A stretch of DNA of 64,000 nucleotides from Candidatus Nanohaloarchaea archaeon (GCA_014297435.1 JACOQA010000001.1:186001-250000), one strand, 5' to 3'. Shown: positions 8,921-17,222, numbered from the stretch's first letter. The notes: a model not told the origin generated them from the letters alone. Numbers and translations are program-made.

Positions 8921-9348
8921 AACTTAAACGACTGGAGCTGCGAGAAGGCGACAAGGTATTGTTTAACGACAGAAAACAACCTCTCGAAGTCGAGAAAGTA
9001 GAAGACGATAGGGCTCTAATCAAAGGCAGTGGCGGAGGAGAATATGAGATATATGAAGCCGAAGATACAGACGAACTTCTGTTCTGTTCGAGAGGGAAGA
9101 GGCGTTACTCCTCGTACTGCAGAGAACTCAGGAAAGTAGGAGAATGGATAAGAGAAGGGGACAAATGGACTCATACCTCTGGATCTTCAGTAAGACTGGA
9201 GAAGAACGAAATGGGTTACTGGACGGTAGACTCCGAAGATATTGATATAGATCGAGAAATTGACTTGCCGAAATATGGCTATAGTGATAAAGAAGAGGCT
9301 GAGAAGGATCTAGAAAAGATAGTAGGGAAATACCCTGAAGGCTTCTAG
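8917..9348 (+). CDS. Hypothetical acidic protein, 143 aa
   Basis: No family recognised. The N-terminal MKLKRLELREGDKVLFNDR looks like a small beta-rich domain. The rest is acidic and ends in a helical EEAEKDLEKIVGKYPEGF stretch. It is translationally coupled to the HxlR regulator by a 4-bp overlap, so it may be the regulator's partner or target. Its 3' end overlaps the convergent ABC permease gene by 4 bp. Two Cys residues (in LLFCSRGKRRYSSYC) are 13 apart. Confidence 0.65.
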   Translation: MKLKRLELREGDKVLFNDRKQPLEVEKVEDDRALIKGSGGGEYEIYEAEDTDELLFCSRGKRRYSSYCRELRKVGEWIREGDKWTHTSGSSVRLEKNEMGYWTVDSEDIDIDREIDLPKYGYSDKEEAEKDLEKIVGKYPEGF

Positions 9349-10364
9349 AGATCCTGCCTCATGAAAGCCGCATAAGACGCTGTAAACATCAACATAGTCT
9401 GGCTTAACAGGTAAACCAGGTAACCTATAGAGGACATCAAGCTTTCTCTCATAGTCGGTTCCACGCCCTGTTGGTTATAGCTGGTTCCTAGCATGGTGCC
9501 CACATAGTTGCTGTAGCTGGTGGAAGGTGAAAGTCTTGAAACGATCTTCTTGAAGTTCTCTCTCTTCTGCTCGACCTCTTTTCGTTTCTCCTCCCTTTCA
9601 CTTGATCTGCCTATATCAACACCGGTTGACCCGGATACAGCTACATCTGAAGAGACAGCCATGCCTCTTTCTACTGGAACGCTCGGACCGCCACTGCTTG
9701 GAGGAGAGTCATCAAACGTGTAGATGTGGCTGGCAGCTATGTTAGCCAAAAAGGGTGTTGCGAGGAAAGCCAGTAAAAATGCGGCTGAAGCGAGTAGCGA
9801 TCTCCAGCTTGAACGGAAAACTGTTGAGAACAAGGTGCCTAACGCTAAGAAGAAACCTAAATATATTACAGTTCCAAACCACATGAAACAGAGCCTGGAA
9901 AGCTCCTCAACTGTAGGCAGGACGCCTGTCATAAATATTGCAAGACCTGCAGAGGTCGTGAAAGCCATCAAAGATGCAAAAGAAAGTGTAAAGATTCCTG
10001 CAACTAACTTCCCGTTAATCACCTCGTCCCTGTACACAGGATAAGAAAGTAGCAGCTCTATTGTCCCATCCTCCCTTTCCTTGGATACGGCATCATAACT
10101 AAGAAGCAAGGCAAGGAGTGCTGCAGCCAAAGGCATGTTCAACTGCATCATGGGGGCGAAAACATCAATCAAGGAGGGTTTCTCCGGCGCAGGTCCATAT
10201 ACTGAGCCTGAGCGGAAGTCCTCTAACTGCTGCTGGTAGTTGTCCACCCCTATATATACAGAACCTAGTGAGAAAACAAGGAACAGACCTAAAACCATCA
10301 AAAACTTTCTGGAAGAAAAACTATCTCTAACCTGCTTAGCACCTACATCCCATAGAGATCCCAT
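9345..10364 (-). CDS. ABC-2 type exporter permease
   Basis: Membrane subunit (339 residues) of an ABC exporter. It has about six hydrophobic segments and the signature DAVSKEREDGTIELLLSYPVYRDEVINGKLVAG after the second one, which is diagnostic of NosY/ABC-2 permeases. A long extracellular loop of about 90 residues (about 205-295), partly a charged helix, interrupts the last two membrane segments; such loops occur in exporters that handle surface proteins or lipids. It follows its ATPase by 2 bp. With the NEW3-domain protein it forms a three-gene operon starting at 12366. The substrate is unknown. Confidence 0.88.
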   Translation of the reverse strand: MGSLWDVGAKQVRDSFSSRKFLMVLGLFLVFSLGSVYIGVDNYQQQLEDFRSGSVYGPAPEKPSLIDVFAPMMQLNMPLAAALLALLLSYDAVSKEREDGTIELLLSYPVYRDEVINGKLVAGIFTLSFASLMAFTTSAGLAIFMTGVLPTVEELSRLCFMWFGTVIYLGFFLALGTLFSTVFRSSWRSLLASAAFLLAFLATPFLANIAASHIYTFDDSPPSSGGPSVPVERGMAVSSDVAVSGSTGVDIGRSSEREEKRKEVEQKRENFKKIVSRLSPSTSYSNYVGTMLGTSYNQQGVEPTMRESLMSSIGYLVYLLSQTMLMFTASYAAFMRQDL

Positions 10365-10366
10365 TT

Positions 10367-11263
10367 CTAGGCACCTCCGGTTAACTTAAGATAGGCTGTC
10401 TCAAGGGTTTCTTCTTCCAGATCAAACCTAGTGACGGATATATGGTTCTGATTCAGGGTGTCGAACACGTTTGATCTCTTATTCTTCTCTATTTCAAGTA
10501 TAAATGCATCTCTTTTCGATCTGTAGGTGTAATCGTTAGATTCGAGCACTTTCTCCAGCTTTTCAGAGTCTTCTGCTTCTATATGAAGGTTTATGCCTTC
10601 TCCGGTCTCCGAACTCAGCTCGGCTTTAGTGCCTGATGCAACGATTTCGCCATCGAAAAGAACGCCGAACCGGTCGCACAAAGGTTCTATCTCCGTAGTT
10701 ATATGTGAAGAGATTACAACGGTTTTTCCTTTCTCGTCATTGATCTTTTCTACATGTCTTCTGAAATTTCTCTTTCCTTCTGGGTCAAGACCGGTAGTAG
10801 GCTCGTCGTAAATTATTATCTCTGGGTCCTTAATGAGGGACTGTGCAATACCCAATCTCTTCTTCATTCCTGTAGAGAATCCTTTAACATCTCTTTCGGC
10901 GTCATCTGAAAGCCCGACAAGTTCTAGAAGATCATCTATTTCAGGATCGGTGTCTGCAAGCCCTGCAAAGAATTCCAAGTTTTGTCTGGCTGTCATCGAC
11001 TCGTAGAAGCTGATATCTGAAGGCAGATAACCTATTTTCCGCTTAATTTCTTTTCCTCTGTCGTGTTTCTCACCATCTATTCTTATTTTGCCGGCATCTT
11101 GCTTCAGAAGCCCTAAAACTGTCTGAAATAAAGTGGTTTTCCCGACACCGTTGGGTCCAAGAAGACCGAAGATCTCTCCTTTCTCTACCTCGAAGCTGAC
11201 GCCTTTAAGCACTTCATGGCTGCCATAGCTTTTCTCAACGCCCTCCAGTTCTATTGTCGCCAT
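10367..11263 (-). CDS. ABC transporter ATP-binding protein
   Basis: ATPase partner (298 residues) of the following permease. Walker A is GPNGVGKTT, the Q-loop is at YLPSDIS, the signature is GFSTGMKKRLGIAQ, Walker B is EIIIYDEPTTGLDP and the switch His is in VISSHIT. The signature starts with F-S-T-G rather than LSGGQ, common in ABC-2 exporters. A C-terminal regulatory extension of about 80 residues follows. The ATG at 11263 is preceded by a strong GGAGGTG ribosome site. A GTG at 11272, overlapping the upstream stop, is a less likely start. Confidence 0.92.
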   Translation of the reverse strand: MATIELEGVEKSYGSHEVLKGVSFEVEKGEIFGLLGPNGVGKTTLFQTVLGLLKQDAGKIRIDGEKHDRGKEIKRKIGYLPSDISFYESMTARQNLEFFAGLADTDPEIDDLLELVGLSDDAERDVKGFSTGMKKRLGIAQSLIKDPEIIIYDEPTTGLDPEGKRNFRRHVEKINDEKGKTVVISSHITTEIEPLCDRFGVLFDGEIVASGTKAELSSETGEGINLHIEAEDSEKLEKVLESNDYTYRSKRDAFILEIEKNKRSNVFDTLNQNHISVTRFDLEEETLETAYLKLTGGA

Positions 11264-11268
11264 TTCTT

Positions 11269-12366
11269 TCACCTCCTCTGGAATCTCCGGTAGACAAATG
11301 CCATCAAAATAAGGCTGAAGACCATAATGCCTATACCTATCTTGCCAAGACCGCTTTTCCCTCTTATATGAATTCTTATTTGCTTAGGTTCGTCAATAGA
11401 GGTCTTATCCGAGAACGCATTAACTTCTGCGAAGTAGTCGCCTGGCTGGACGTCCTCAGGTACTTCAATAGAGACTCTAATTCGTTCGTTTCCGTACCGG
11501 GCTCTAAGATTGTCGACAACTGAAGGTCTAACCGACCCGCTCCAGGAATCAGGTGTCTCAGCCGTCACATTCACGTTATTTACTTCAGCTTCTCCCCGGC
11601 TCGTAATCCTCATATTTGCCGTTATAGTCTCTCCAGGCTCCCCAACCTTATATCTCTCCTCTACATCTAGCTCAAGCCGTCTATCTTTCTTCTCTCCTTT
11701 AACTTCGATTGTAACATTTTCTTTGGACAGAGTCTTACCTTCGGCAATGAATGTAATGTTATGGAGTCCTTTTCTAGCTCTTTCCGGTATTTCAACACGT
11801 GCGTCCAGTGATTTGGAAGTTTTAGTAGGGACGTCTAGCTCTGTAATGTTAAAATCAGTATGGCTGAATACAACGGGAAGAGTCGAATTTGCTGATAGGC
11901 TGAAGGTCTGGTTTGTGGCGCCTGTGTTCTCAAGCTCCATAGGCACCACAACGTCCTCTTCTCGTGAAGAAACCATTTTTTCAGGGGCAGAGCTCTTTAA
12001 TTTTGAACCTGAGAATATATTCCTATTAGAGTAGACAGTAGTGTTCAGGTAAAGACCTTGAGGATCGCTCTGAATGTTCTTAACATAGATTTCTAGACTA
12101 TGATCTTCAACTGGTATGTTGAAAGGTGCAGCTCCATAGATATTATCGCTTTTGATCTGTCTAAGTATTTCGACCGTTCTCTTCTTCTCGTGTTTTATCT
12201 CAAGATAGTCTTGGTTATCCTCGGAAAAACTGATTATGTAATCATCGAGTTTCTGTGTTTCGCCCGAGTGTAGCTTCATATCATGGCTATAGTCAAGATT
12301 TTGAGCGCTAACAGCAGAAACTGAGCACATTATCAGAACAACAGTTAATACGGCTTTGACCTTCAT
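11269..12366 (-). CDS. Secreted, membrane-anchored NEW3/CARDB-like domain protein
   Basis: Exported protein of 365 residues. A signal peptide (about residues 1-22, ending SAVSAQ) leads into beta-rich repeats. The C-terminal one, with PGETITANMRITSRGEAE and VEVPEDVQPGDYFAEVNA-like strands, resembles the NEW3/NPCBM-associated domain often found beside ABC exporters in archaea. A final transmembrane helix (about 340-358) ends in a basic RRFQRR anchor. It is the first gene of the ABC operon. The start at 12366 fits a leaderless transcript: a TATA-like TTAAAA at 12391-12397 is about 28 bp upstream. The palindrome at 12410-12427 lies just above that box. Confidence 0.78.
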   Translation of the reverse strand: MKVKAVLTVVLIMCSVSAVSAQNLDYSHDMKLHSGETQKLDDYIISFSEDNQDYLEIKHEKKRTVEILRQIKSDNIYGAAPFNIPVEDHSLEIYVKNIQSDPQGLYLNTTVYSNRNIFSGSKLKSSAPEKMVSSREEDVVVPMELENTGATNQTFSLSANSTLPVVFSHTDFNITELDVPTKTSKSLDARVEIPERARKGLHNITFIAEGKTLSKENVTIEVKGEKKDRRLELDVEERYKVGEPGETITANMRITSRGEAEVNNVNVTAETPDSWSGSVRPSVVDNLRARYGNERIRVSIEVPEDVQPGDYFAEVNAFSDKTSIDEPKQIRIHIRGKSGLGKIGIGIMVFSLILMAFVYRRFQRR

Positions 12367-12409
12367 GAAACCGATTAAAACCATCGATGCTTTTTAACTT
12401 TCTATTATC

Positions 12410-12427
12410 GTTCGATATAATTCGAAC
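12410..12427. promoter_or_regulatory. Perfect inverted repeat, candidate operator
   Basis: GTTCGA and TCGAAC half-sites separated by six bases, in the divergent promoter region between the NEW3/ABC operon and the PTPC secreted protein. The centre is 52.5 bp upstream of the start at 12366 and 13 bp above its TATA-like box. The same half-sites and spacing occur before the membrane-bound ArsR-like regulator at 47439, centred 53.5 bp from its start. Confidence 0.6.
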
Positions 12428-12463
12428 CAAGCTTTGTTAGAACCAGACCGAACGAAAACAGTC

Positions 12464-12473
12464 TATTTTAAAT
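12464..12473 (+). promoter_or_regulatory. TATA box for the secreted PTPC protein gene
   Basis: TATTTTAAAT about 25-33 bp before the ATG at 12497, implying a leaderless mRNA and supporting that start over upstream in-frame codons. Confidence 0.6.
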
Positions 12474-12496
12474 CCTGTCGTTTCGTATGGCGTGGT

Positions 12497-13069
12497 ATGA
12501 AAAAACAGATTTTGATCGCATTGATTACAGTTGCGCTCTTGGCTTCAGCCGGAGCAGTAGTTAGAGAGGACGGAACTAGCCCTTCAAACAATCCGGGGGA
12601 AGGTCAGATGGGCATCACATCGGGTGGTGCTGCTGCTTCAGCCACTACTTCGGTAGGACCTAACGGAACACGGTACTCGGTTTCAGTAACCCCAATCAAC
12701 CAGTCATCCAACGTAACTGAGGACAAGGTTCTAGAAGTCTCAGAGTTTCCTCAAGGTGTAAGATTCAACGGATTGGTTAAGTCGCCGACACCTTGCCACA
12801 CATTAAACCACGATGTGGAGAAGAACGGTTCGAAGATTGATCTCAGGATTTACATGGAGTCAAGTAACCAGACATGCACTCAGCAAATGGTTATGAAGAA
12901 GTACCATGCTGAGGTCGAGTCCGAAAACTACTTTGAACTGGACATCTATCACGGTGACTCAAACAAGACAATGGAAACAGTGACCTATGGAGAGAAACAG
13001 GATGAGACAGATGAGGAAACTGAAGAAGATGTAGGGCTTCTTGGATGGATTCTAGGCGTCTTCCTCTAA
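12497..13069 (+). CDS. Secreted PTPC-motif protein (paralogue A)
   Basis: Exported protein of 190 residues with a signal peptide (about 1-20, ending SAGAV), a Gly/Ser/Ala-rich stretch and a beta-rich core. The core has GVRFNGLVKSPTPCHTL, then CTQQMVMKKYHAEV and a last Y-H-G strand. The two cysteines, one in PTPC and one in CTQ about 37 residues later, probably form a disulfide. N-x-S/T sequons are frequent. The end is a very acidic tract followed by a hydrophobic tail (VGLLGWILGVFL) that could insert into the membrane. A paralogue with the same architecture lies at 39451-40062. I know of no established function for this motif family. It diverges from the NEW3/ABC operon. Confidence 0.75.
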   Translation: MKKQILIALITVALLASAGAVVREDGTSPSNNPGEGQMGITSGGAAASATTSVGPNGTRYSVSVTPINQSSNVTEDKVLEVSEFPQGVRFNGLVKSPTPCHTLNHDVEKNGSKIDLRIYMESSNQTCTQQMVMKKYHAEVESENYFELDIYHGDSNKTMETVTYGEKQDETDEETEEDVGLLGWILGVFL

Positions 13070-13086
13070 ATTTTTTTATTTTTCTT
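13069..13086 (+). terminator. T-rich transcription terminator
   Basis: Two runs of T (TTTTTTT then TTTTT) directly after the PTPC stop codon. They match the oligo-T intrinsic terminators of archaea and lie between two convergent genes. Confidence 0.45.
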
Positions 13087-13273
13087 TCTCTACCCTAAGC
13101 TTTTTTTCAGATTTCGAAAATAGCGCAACAGAAACTAGAGCGGAAGAACCTATAAATCCTGCACCCATCATACTGTTTCCTTTGAAGAGGTGAAAGATTC
13201 CTATAGCAACCGCTCCTTCAATGAAGAGACATGAAACTGTAAAGACAAACTCGTCAAACCATTCAGGCTTCAT
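13076..13273 (-). CDS. Small two-helix membrane protein, 65 aa
   Basis: No family recognised. There are two hydrophobic segments (about 9-30 and 35-53) and a strongly basic C-terminus (SEKKLRVEKEK), so the tail is probably cytoplasmic. It sits alone between the PTPC gene and the S-adenosylmethionine synthetase gene. The continuous frame, the two clean helices and the charge distribution support a real gene. Confidence 0.55.
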   Translation of the reverse strand: MKPEWFDEFVFTVSCLFIEGAVAIGIFHLFKGNSMMGAGFIGSSALVSVALFSKSEKKLRVEKEK

Positions 13274-13321
13274 AAAAATAAATAGGATGAAGGATTGTCT
13301 AAAAAACTTGTTTTAACGGAT

Positions 13322-14458
13322 TCAGAATGTAGTGTTATCTGGTTCTAGAATCCTCTCCGTCATATTGTCCACATTTTGGACTTTGTCATTCACGAGATCT
13401 TCGATGTTTTCTGCTGAGGTCTCCACCTCTACGGCTTTTGGGTCGTCGATGGGTTCTCCGATCTGTGAAAGGATTCTGACTTGGGCAAATTCTCCCCTCT
13501 CTTCGTAGATTTCCCTAGCTATCTCCTCCGCAAGAAAATTATAGATCTTTCCAACATGTGTGACAGGGTTTTTGCCTGAAGCTGCCTCCAAACTCATCGA
13601 TCTGTTCGGAGTTATCAAACCGTTTATTCTGTTGCCTCTACCAACGGAGCCATCGTCTCCCATCTCGGCTGAGGTCCCGGTTACTGTAATGTAGACCTCA
13701 CCATCTTCAGGACTGTCCGCAGTATTAACCCTTATATCAGGTTCCAGATCTGTTTCCGATCTGATGATATCCTCCGTCTCATCTTTGATTCTCTGTTTTA
13801 CATCGAGGTATTCTTCCATGGAACTAACTCTTCCCGATATAATGGCAGCGGCTACAGTAGTTTCCATTCTGCTATTTCTTCTCAAGCCCATCACTTTAAC
13901 ATCCTCTCCGACCTCATTGATCCTTGAGTGTAGCTCTGACTCGATTTTCTTGACAGCTCTCTCAGTTTGGGATAAAGGGTAGTGTCCTACGCCGAAACTG
14001 GTGTCGTTCGACCGGGGAACCTTATTCTCGAAAACAGCTTTCAAGTCGGTAGAGGTCTCTCCTATACGTGATTCTATCTCGACGTCTTTAGGTTTAAGTT
14101 TCTTGAAATTCTGTTTGATATAGTTTCTCGCTGCTTCTATGGCGATACGATCCACAGGTATCTCTTCGTCCTCGAACGCCTTGGTCGCTCTGCCTGCAAG
14201 AAGAATGTAGATAGGTTCTATTAGCTCGCCGCCTCCAAATTCGGGGTTGGAGTTTCCAGCAACTAACTGAACCTCATCAGTATTATGGTGAAGGATTTTT
14301 CCAAAACGCTTTCTGTACTCTTTTGATAGGGCTTTTGATATTGATTCGGCGATACCATCGGAGATCGAATCAGGATGTCCTATACCTTTTCGCTCCACAA
14401 GTTCAGTATCTCTCTTTTCAACAGGATCTGCTTCTATCTTGTTAATGTATGTATTCAT
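13322..14458 (-). CDS. mat: S-adenosylmethionine synthetase, archaeal type
   Basis: Makes S-adenosylmethionine from methionine and ATP, the methyl donor for the Trm-G10 and fibrillarin methyltransferases encoded nearby. The 378-residue protein is of the archaeal family, unrelated at sequence level to bacterial MetK. Hallmarks are the N-terminal [36 protein letters not shown] and [15 protein letters not shown] segments. The start at 14458 ([11 protein letters not shown]) is preferred to an ATG four codons upstream. It ends 49 bp from the small membrane-protein gene and has its own promoter region next to tRNA-Gly. Confidence 0.96.
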   Translation of the reverse strand: MNTYINKIEADPVEKRDTELVERKGIGHPDSISDGIAESISKALSKEYRKRFGKILHHNTDEVQLVAGNSNPEFGGGELIEPIYILLAGRATKAFEDEEIPVDRIAIEAARNYIKQNFKKLKPKDVEIESRIGETSTDLKAVFENKVPRSNDTSFGVGHYPLSQTERAVKKIESELHSRINEVGEDVKVMGLRRNSRMETTVAAAIISGRVSSMEEYLDVKQRIKDETEDIIRSETDLEPDIRVNTADSPEDGEVYITVTGTSAEMGDDGSVGRGNRINGLITPNRSMSLEAASGKNPVTHVGKIYNFLAEEIAREIYEERGEFAQVRILSQIGEPIDDPKAVEVETSAENIEDLVNDKVQNVDNMTERILEPDNTTF

Positions 14459-14570
14459 AAAATAATACAATTTTTTCTTGGACTCTAGTAAGTCTTTGTC
14501 ATGGATAGTTCGATTTAATTGTGTATTGAACTTGCTAGGACAATTAATCTTGAGTAGAAGAGCGGCTGAG

Positions 14571-14642
14571 TGCGGCGACCGGGATTTGAACCCGGGTCAC
14601 CGGCTTGGAAGGCCGGGGTCTTAGCCACTGGACCATCGCCGC
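14571..14642 (-). tRNA. tRNA-Gly (UCC)
   Basis: Complete 72-nt cloverleaf. The acceptor stem GCGGCGA pairs with TCGCCGC, discriminator A. The anticodon stem CCGGC/GCCGG encloses the loop CTTCCAA with anticodon UCC. The T arm is CCGGG-TTCAAAT-CCCGG. CCA is not encoded and there is no intron. Confidence 0.95.
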
Positions 14643-14752
14643 CAACACTTAACCAGACTGTCTTAAGTCAATATTGTTCAGTTGACCTGTTAAATTCTTA
14701 AAAGGTGGCTTGCTGTGAAGCTTTGAAAAGCTTCGCTCAAGTATCTAAAAAC

Positions 14753-15187
14753 ATGAACGAAGACGAGTTGGAACAAAAACTTACTGAAAGAGTCAGGAAA
14801 GCAATCAACCGTGACCTCTCAGATGTTGGTAGTGGAGACGAAGAACTGGTTAGCCACGAACCTAGAGATGAACATGAGGAAAGATCCTTGAAACAGTCGA
14901 CCAAGAAGCGTCCGATGCAGTGGGATCCAAGAGAATCTGAATTCTTCTTCAACAACCGGGACTCGATGGGTAATGACGAGCTCAAAAAGTTCCTTGAAGG
15001 ATCTTCTGATTTCCAGGAAAGCCTTGAAGATCAGGAGGAATGGGATGAGTTCTCCAGAGATGAGGAAAGAAAGCTTGTGACTATGCAAGGCGGTATGCAG
15101 GCAGATCAGATAGCGGAAGAGCTTGGAAGAGATGAAGAAGAGGTAAAACTTAAGATGCGTATGATGGGAATGAGAGCAGGTTTCTAG
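14753..15187 (+). CDS. Hypothetical protein with C-terminal helix-turn-helix, 144 aa
   Basis: Acidic, probably disordered N-terminal half with a basic patch (KQSTKKRPMQWDPRESEFFF), followed by a C-terminal three-helix unit, QADQIAEELGRDEEEVKLKM (about residues 115-135). The latter resembles a sigma-region-4 or SANT/Myb-type helix-turn-helix. No named family recognised. It stands 4 bp before nop5 in the same direction and is very likely co-transcribed with it, so it may be an RNP-linked or regulatory protein. The ATG at 14753 is chosen because upstream codons overlap the A/T-rich promoter area. Confidence 0.65.
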   Translation: MNEDELEQKLTERVRKAINRDLSDVGSGDEELVSHEPRDEHEERSLKQSTKKRPMQWDPRESEFFFNNRDSMGNDELKKFLEGSSDFQESLEDQEEWDEFSRDEERKLVTMQGGMQADQIAEELGRDEEEVKLKMRMMGMRAGF

Positions 15188-15191
15188 AAAA

Positions 15192-15941
15192 ATGGATAAA
15201 GAGGACATAAGGAGGAAGGCACTAGAAGATACTAAAGAAGAGCTGCGTGAGGACGTTGATAGAGACCGTTTAATGGTTAAAGCGGTAAAGTTTCTAGATC
15301 AGACGACATGCGACTTTACAGATGAGATGGACCGTTTCAGGGACTGGTACGCACTCCATTTCCCGGAACTCGAAAAAGAGATACAGGACGACGAACAGCT
15401 CGTAAATATTCTTTCAAGAGGAATAGAGAGAGATAACTTGGAGGCTTTCTCGGAGATGGCTGAAAGCTCTACCGGAACCGAACTTACCGAGGAAGATCTT
15501 GAAATGCTTGAAAAAGCGTTCGAAACAGTCAAGAAAAAAGAAGATATCAGGGAAGACCTGGAAGACTACGTAGAGAGGATAGCTGAGGAAGAGATGGAGA
15601 ACATGGAGGCGCTTCTAGGTCCGCTTTTAACCGCTAGACTTGTTGCATTGGCAGGAAGCCTTGAAGAGATTGCAAAGAAGCCTTCTTCGACTGTTCAGAT
15701 GCTGGGAGCCGAGAAAGCTCTTTTCCGACATCTAAAAGGTCAAGGCTCAGCTCCTAAACACGGCATCCTTTTCGAACATCGTTACGTCAACAATCTTTCC
15801 GAGGATCAAAGAGGTAAGATGGCGCGGTTCCTCGCGAACAAAACAGTTATGGCAGCAAGGCTTGACCAGTACGGTGACAAGTTCAAGGGCGATGAATTAA
15901 GGGGAGAGTGTGAAGAAAAGTTCCAGGAACTGAAGGATTAG
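15192..15941 (+). CDS. nop5: Nop5/Nop56-58 C/D box RNP core protein
   Basis: Scaffold of the archaeal C/D box sRNP, bridging L7Ae-bound guide RNA and fibrillarin for 2'-O-methylation of rRNA and tRNA. The NOSIC/Nop core is unmistakable: FRDWYALHFPELEKEI and, in the C-terminal Nop domain, GAEKALFRHLKGQGSAPKHG and the following LFEHRYVNN. At 249 residues it is short. The N-terminal fibrillarin-binding domain of larger homologues is reduced and the Lys-rich tail is absent. Both features are known in compact DPANN proteins. Fibrillarin follows 300 bp downstream on the same strand. Confidence 0.95.
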   Translation: MDKEDIRRKALEDTKEELREDVDRDRLMVKAVKFLDQTTCDFTDEMDRFRDWYALHFPELEKEIQDDEQLVNILSRGIERDNLEAFSEMAESSTGTELTEEDLEMLEKAFETVKKKEDIREDLEDYVERIAEEEMENMEALLGPLLTARLVALAGSLEEIAKKPSSTVQMLGAEKALFRHLKGQGSAPKHGILFEHRYVNNLSEDQRGKMARFLANKTVMAARLDQYGDKFKGDELRGECEEKFQELKD

Positions 15942-16186
15942 TCCTCAAGCTGTTCGTTTACCCATTTCAAACCTTCTGCGCCCGCTTTAAAGCTTGCTAC
16001 AGTTAAAAGCCCGGCGCCTATAGCCAATCCAGCTGTATCTGGAGGTGTTGAAGCAAATTCTGAGGAGTAGTTTCCCAGAAACTCAACTACATCTTCCTCG
16101 TAAAGTGCTGTATATCCAGAAACCGAGGTAAAGGAAAGACCGTAGCCAATAGCCTTCCGAGCCTTATCTGAGTTGTATTCTTCCAT
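15938..16186 (-). CDS. Hypothetical protein, 82 aa, antisense between nop5 and fibrillarin
   Basis: No family recognised. One or two moderately hydrophobic stretches (about 12-30 and 50-66, rich in Gly and Ala) suggest a weak membrane association. It overlaps the nop5 stop by 4 bp on the opposite strand and splits a pair that is adjacent in many archaea. The ATG lies 56 bp from the fibrillarin start, with two palindromes between them. Being an uninterrupted frame in a compact genome favours a real gene. Confidence 0.5.
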   Translation of the reverse strand: MEEYNSDKARKAIGYGLSFTSVSGYTALYEEDVVEFLGNYSSEFASTPPDTAGLAIGAGLLTVASFKAGAEGLKWVNEQLED

Positions 16187-16200
16187 ACAATTTCGGAGTT

Positions 16201-16235
16201 GTTTCGAAACGATAAAACTGTTCGGTTACCGAAAC
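16201..16235. promoter_or_regulatory. Two adjacent palindromes before fibrillarin
   Basis: GTTTCGAAAC (16201-16210) is a perfect 10-bp palindrome. TTCGGT-T-ACCGAA (16221-16233) is a second inverted repeat 10 bp further on. They share TTCG/CGAA half-sites and lie in the short divergent region between the 82-aa gene and fibrillarin. The second ends about 10 bp before the ATG, where a repressor would block initiation. No binding protein is known. Confidence 0.4.
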
Positions 16236-16242
16236 GTATTCT

Positions 16243-16887
16243 ATGAAGGAAGTACAACCCGGCATCTACAGAAAGGATGGAAAGCTCTATACCAAAGCTG
16301 CTTCAGACAAAAAAGTCTACGGCGAACAGCATATTGAATTTGAAGGAGAAACTTTCAGGGAATGGGTTCCCGGAAGATCTAAAGCCGGGGCAGCAGTTAT
16401 GAAAGAAGTCGAACTCGGATTGGAAAAAGATTCAGAGGTTCTTTACTTGGGAGCAGCTTCAGGAACAACTGTATCGCATTTTTCTGACATACTCGAAAAA
16501 GGTTTTGTCGTAGGCGTTGAATATTCTGACACGGTTATACGTCAACTGGTTGAACTTGCGGAACATCGAGAAAACATAGCACCGGTACTTGGAGATGCAA
16601 GAAAGCCTGAAGAGTATGAAGACATGGTTGGAGCTGTCGATGTAGTTTTTCAGGATATATCGCAGAGAGATCAGCCTGAAATCTTTCTCAAGAACTGCAG
16701 GAAATTTTTGAAGAATGGAGGAACGGCTTTACTTGCAGTAAAAGCACGTTCGATGTCATCTTCAAAGACTAAAGGCGAGATATTTGAGGAAGTTAAGGAT
16801 AAAGTTAGAGAAGAGCTTGATATAGTTGAAGAGACTGAGCTTGATCCTTATGAGAAAGAGCATCTCTTTCTTAAGATGAAAAAGTAG
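16243..16887 (+). CDS. flpA: Fibrillarin, C/D RNP 2'-O-methyltransferase
   Basis: SAM-dependent 2'-O-methyltransferase of the C/D box sRNP (214 residues). The N-terminal small beta domain (GIYRKDGKLYTKAA, then YGEQHIEFEGETFREW) leads to the Rossmann domain. Its SAM site is SEVLYLGAASGTTVSHFSD, with the acidic GVEYSD turn, GDARKPEEY, the catalytic-region Asp in VDVVFQDISQRDQ and a Lys in LLAVKARSM, as in the K-D-K-H tetrad. The length is normal for archaea. It works with Nop5 encoded just upstream. Confidence 0.97.
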   Translation: MKEVQPGIYRKDGKLYTKAASDKKVYGEQHIEFEGETFREWVPGRSKAGAAVMKEVELGLEKDSEVLYLGAASGTTVSHFSDILEKGFVVGVEYSDTVIRQLVELAEHRENIAPVLGDARKPEEYEDMVGAVDVVFQDISQRDQPEIFLKNCRKFLKNGGTALLAVKARSMSSSKTKGEIFEEVKDKVREELDIVEETELDPYEKEHLFLKMKK

Positions 16888-16908
16888 AATGTGGAGGAGA
16901 AGGTCTTG

Positions 16909-17130
16909 CTAGGCTTTTCCCAGCAGACCTCCTAGATCCTTTGAAACCTTGTTTTCTTTGAAGCCTCTGGAGTCGAAGTACTGAGGTTTTTTGCAGCATT
17001 CGGCGTTTGACTCCAGTCGGTTTATTGTTCCCAGCACGGCGTGTTTGCCGGGTAAAACGTTTTTCTCCTCCCTCTCCCCACAATTGTGACACACAAGTTC
17101 GATCATTTTTCTCTCGACCCTCGCAACCAT
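16909..17130 (-). CDS. Small zinc-ribbon protein, 73 aa
   Basis: No named family. Cys14 and Cys17 (CHNCGE) pair with Cys45-Cys46 (ECCKKP), a likely single zinc site. The C-terminus is basic and may bind nucleic acid. The start at 17130 fits a leaderless mRNA, since a clear TTTATAAAG box (about 17147-17155) lies 20-25 bp upstream. An internal ATG at 17106 is an alternative. It is divergent from a second small zinc protein at 17223. Confidence 0.65.
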   Translation of the reverse strand: MVARVERKMIELVCHNCGEREEKNVLPGKHAVLGTINRLESNAECCKKPQYFDSRGFKENKVSKDLGGLLGKA

Positions 17131-17222
17131 TAATACTCGAGACTCGCTTTATAAAGGAGCGAGGATTGTTCCGGAAGTTCCGGTAGAAAAAGTCTTTACA
17201 TCGACCAAACAAAAGTAAGGTT

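Noticed and set aside
13990-14020. Further GTTCGA-like copies of the putative operator
   Set aside because: The GTTCGA or TCGAAC halves found elsewhere lie in coding sequence or have the wrong gap (for example about 14505-14530, a 12-bp gap).
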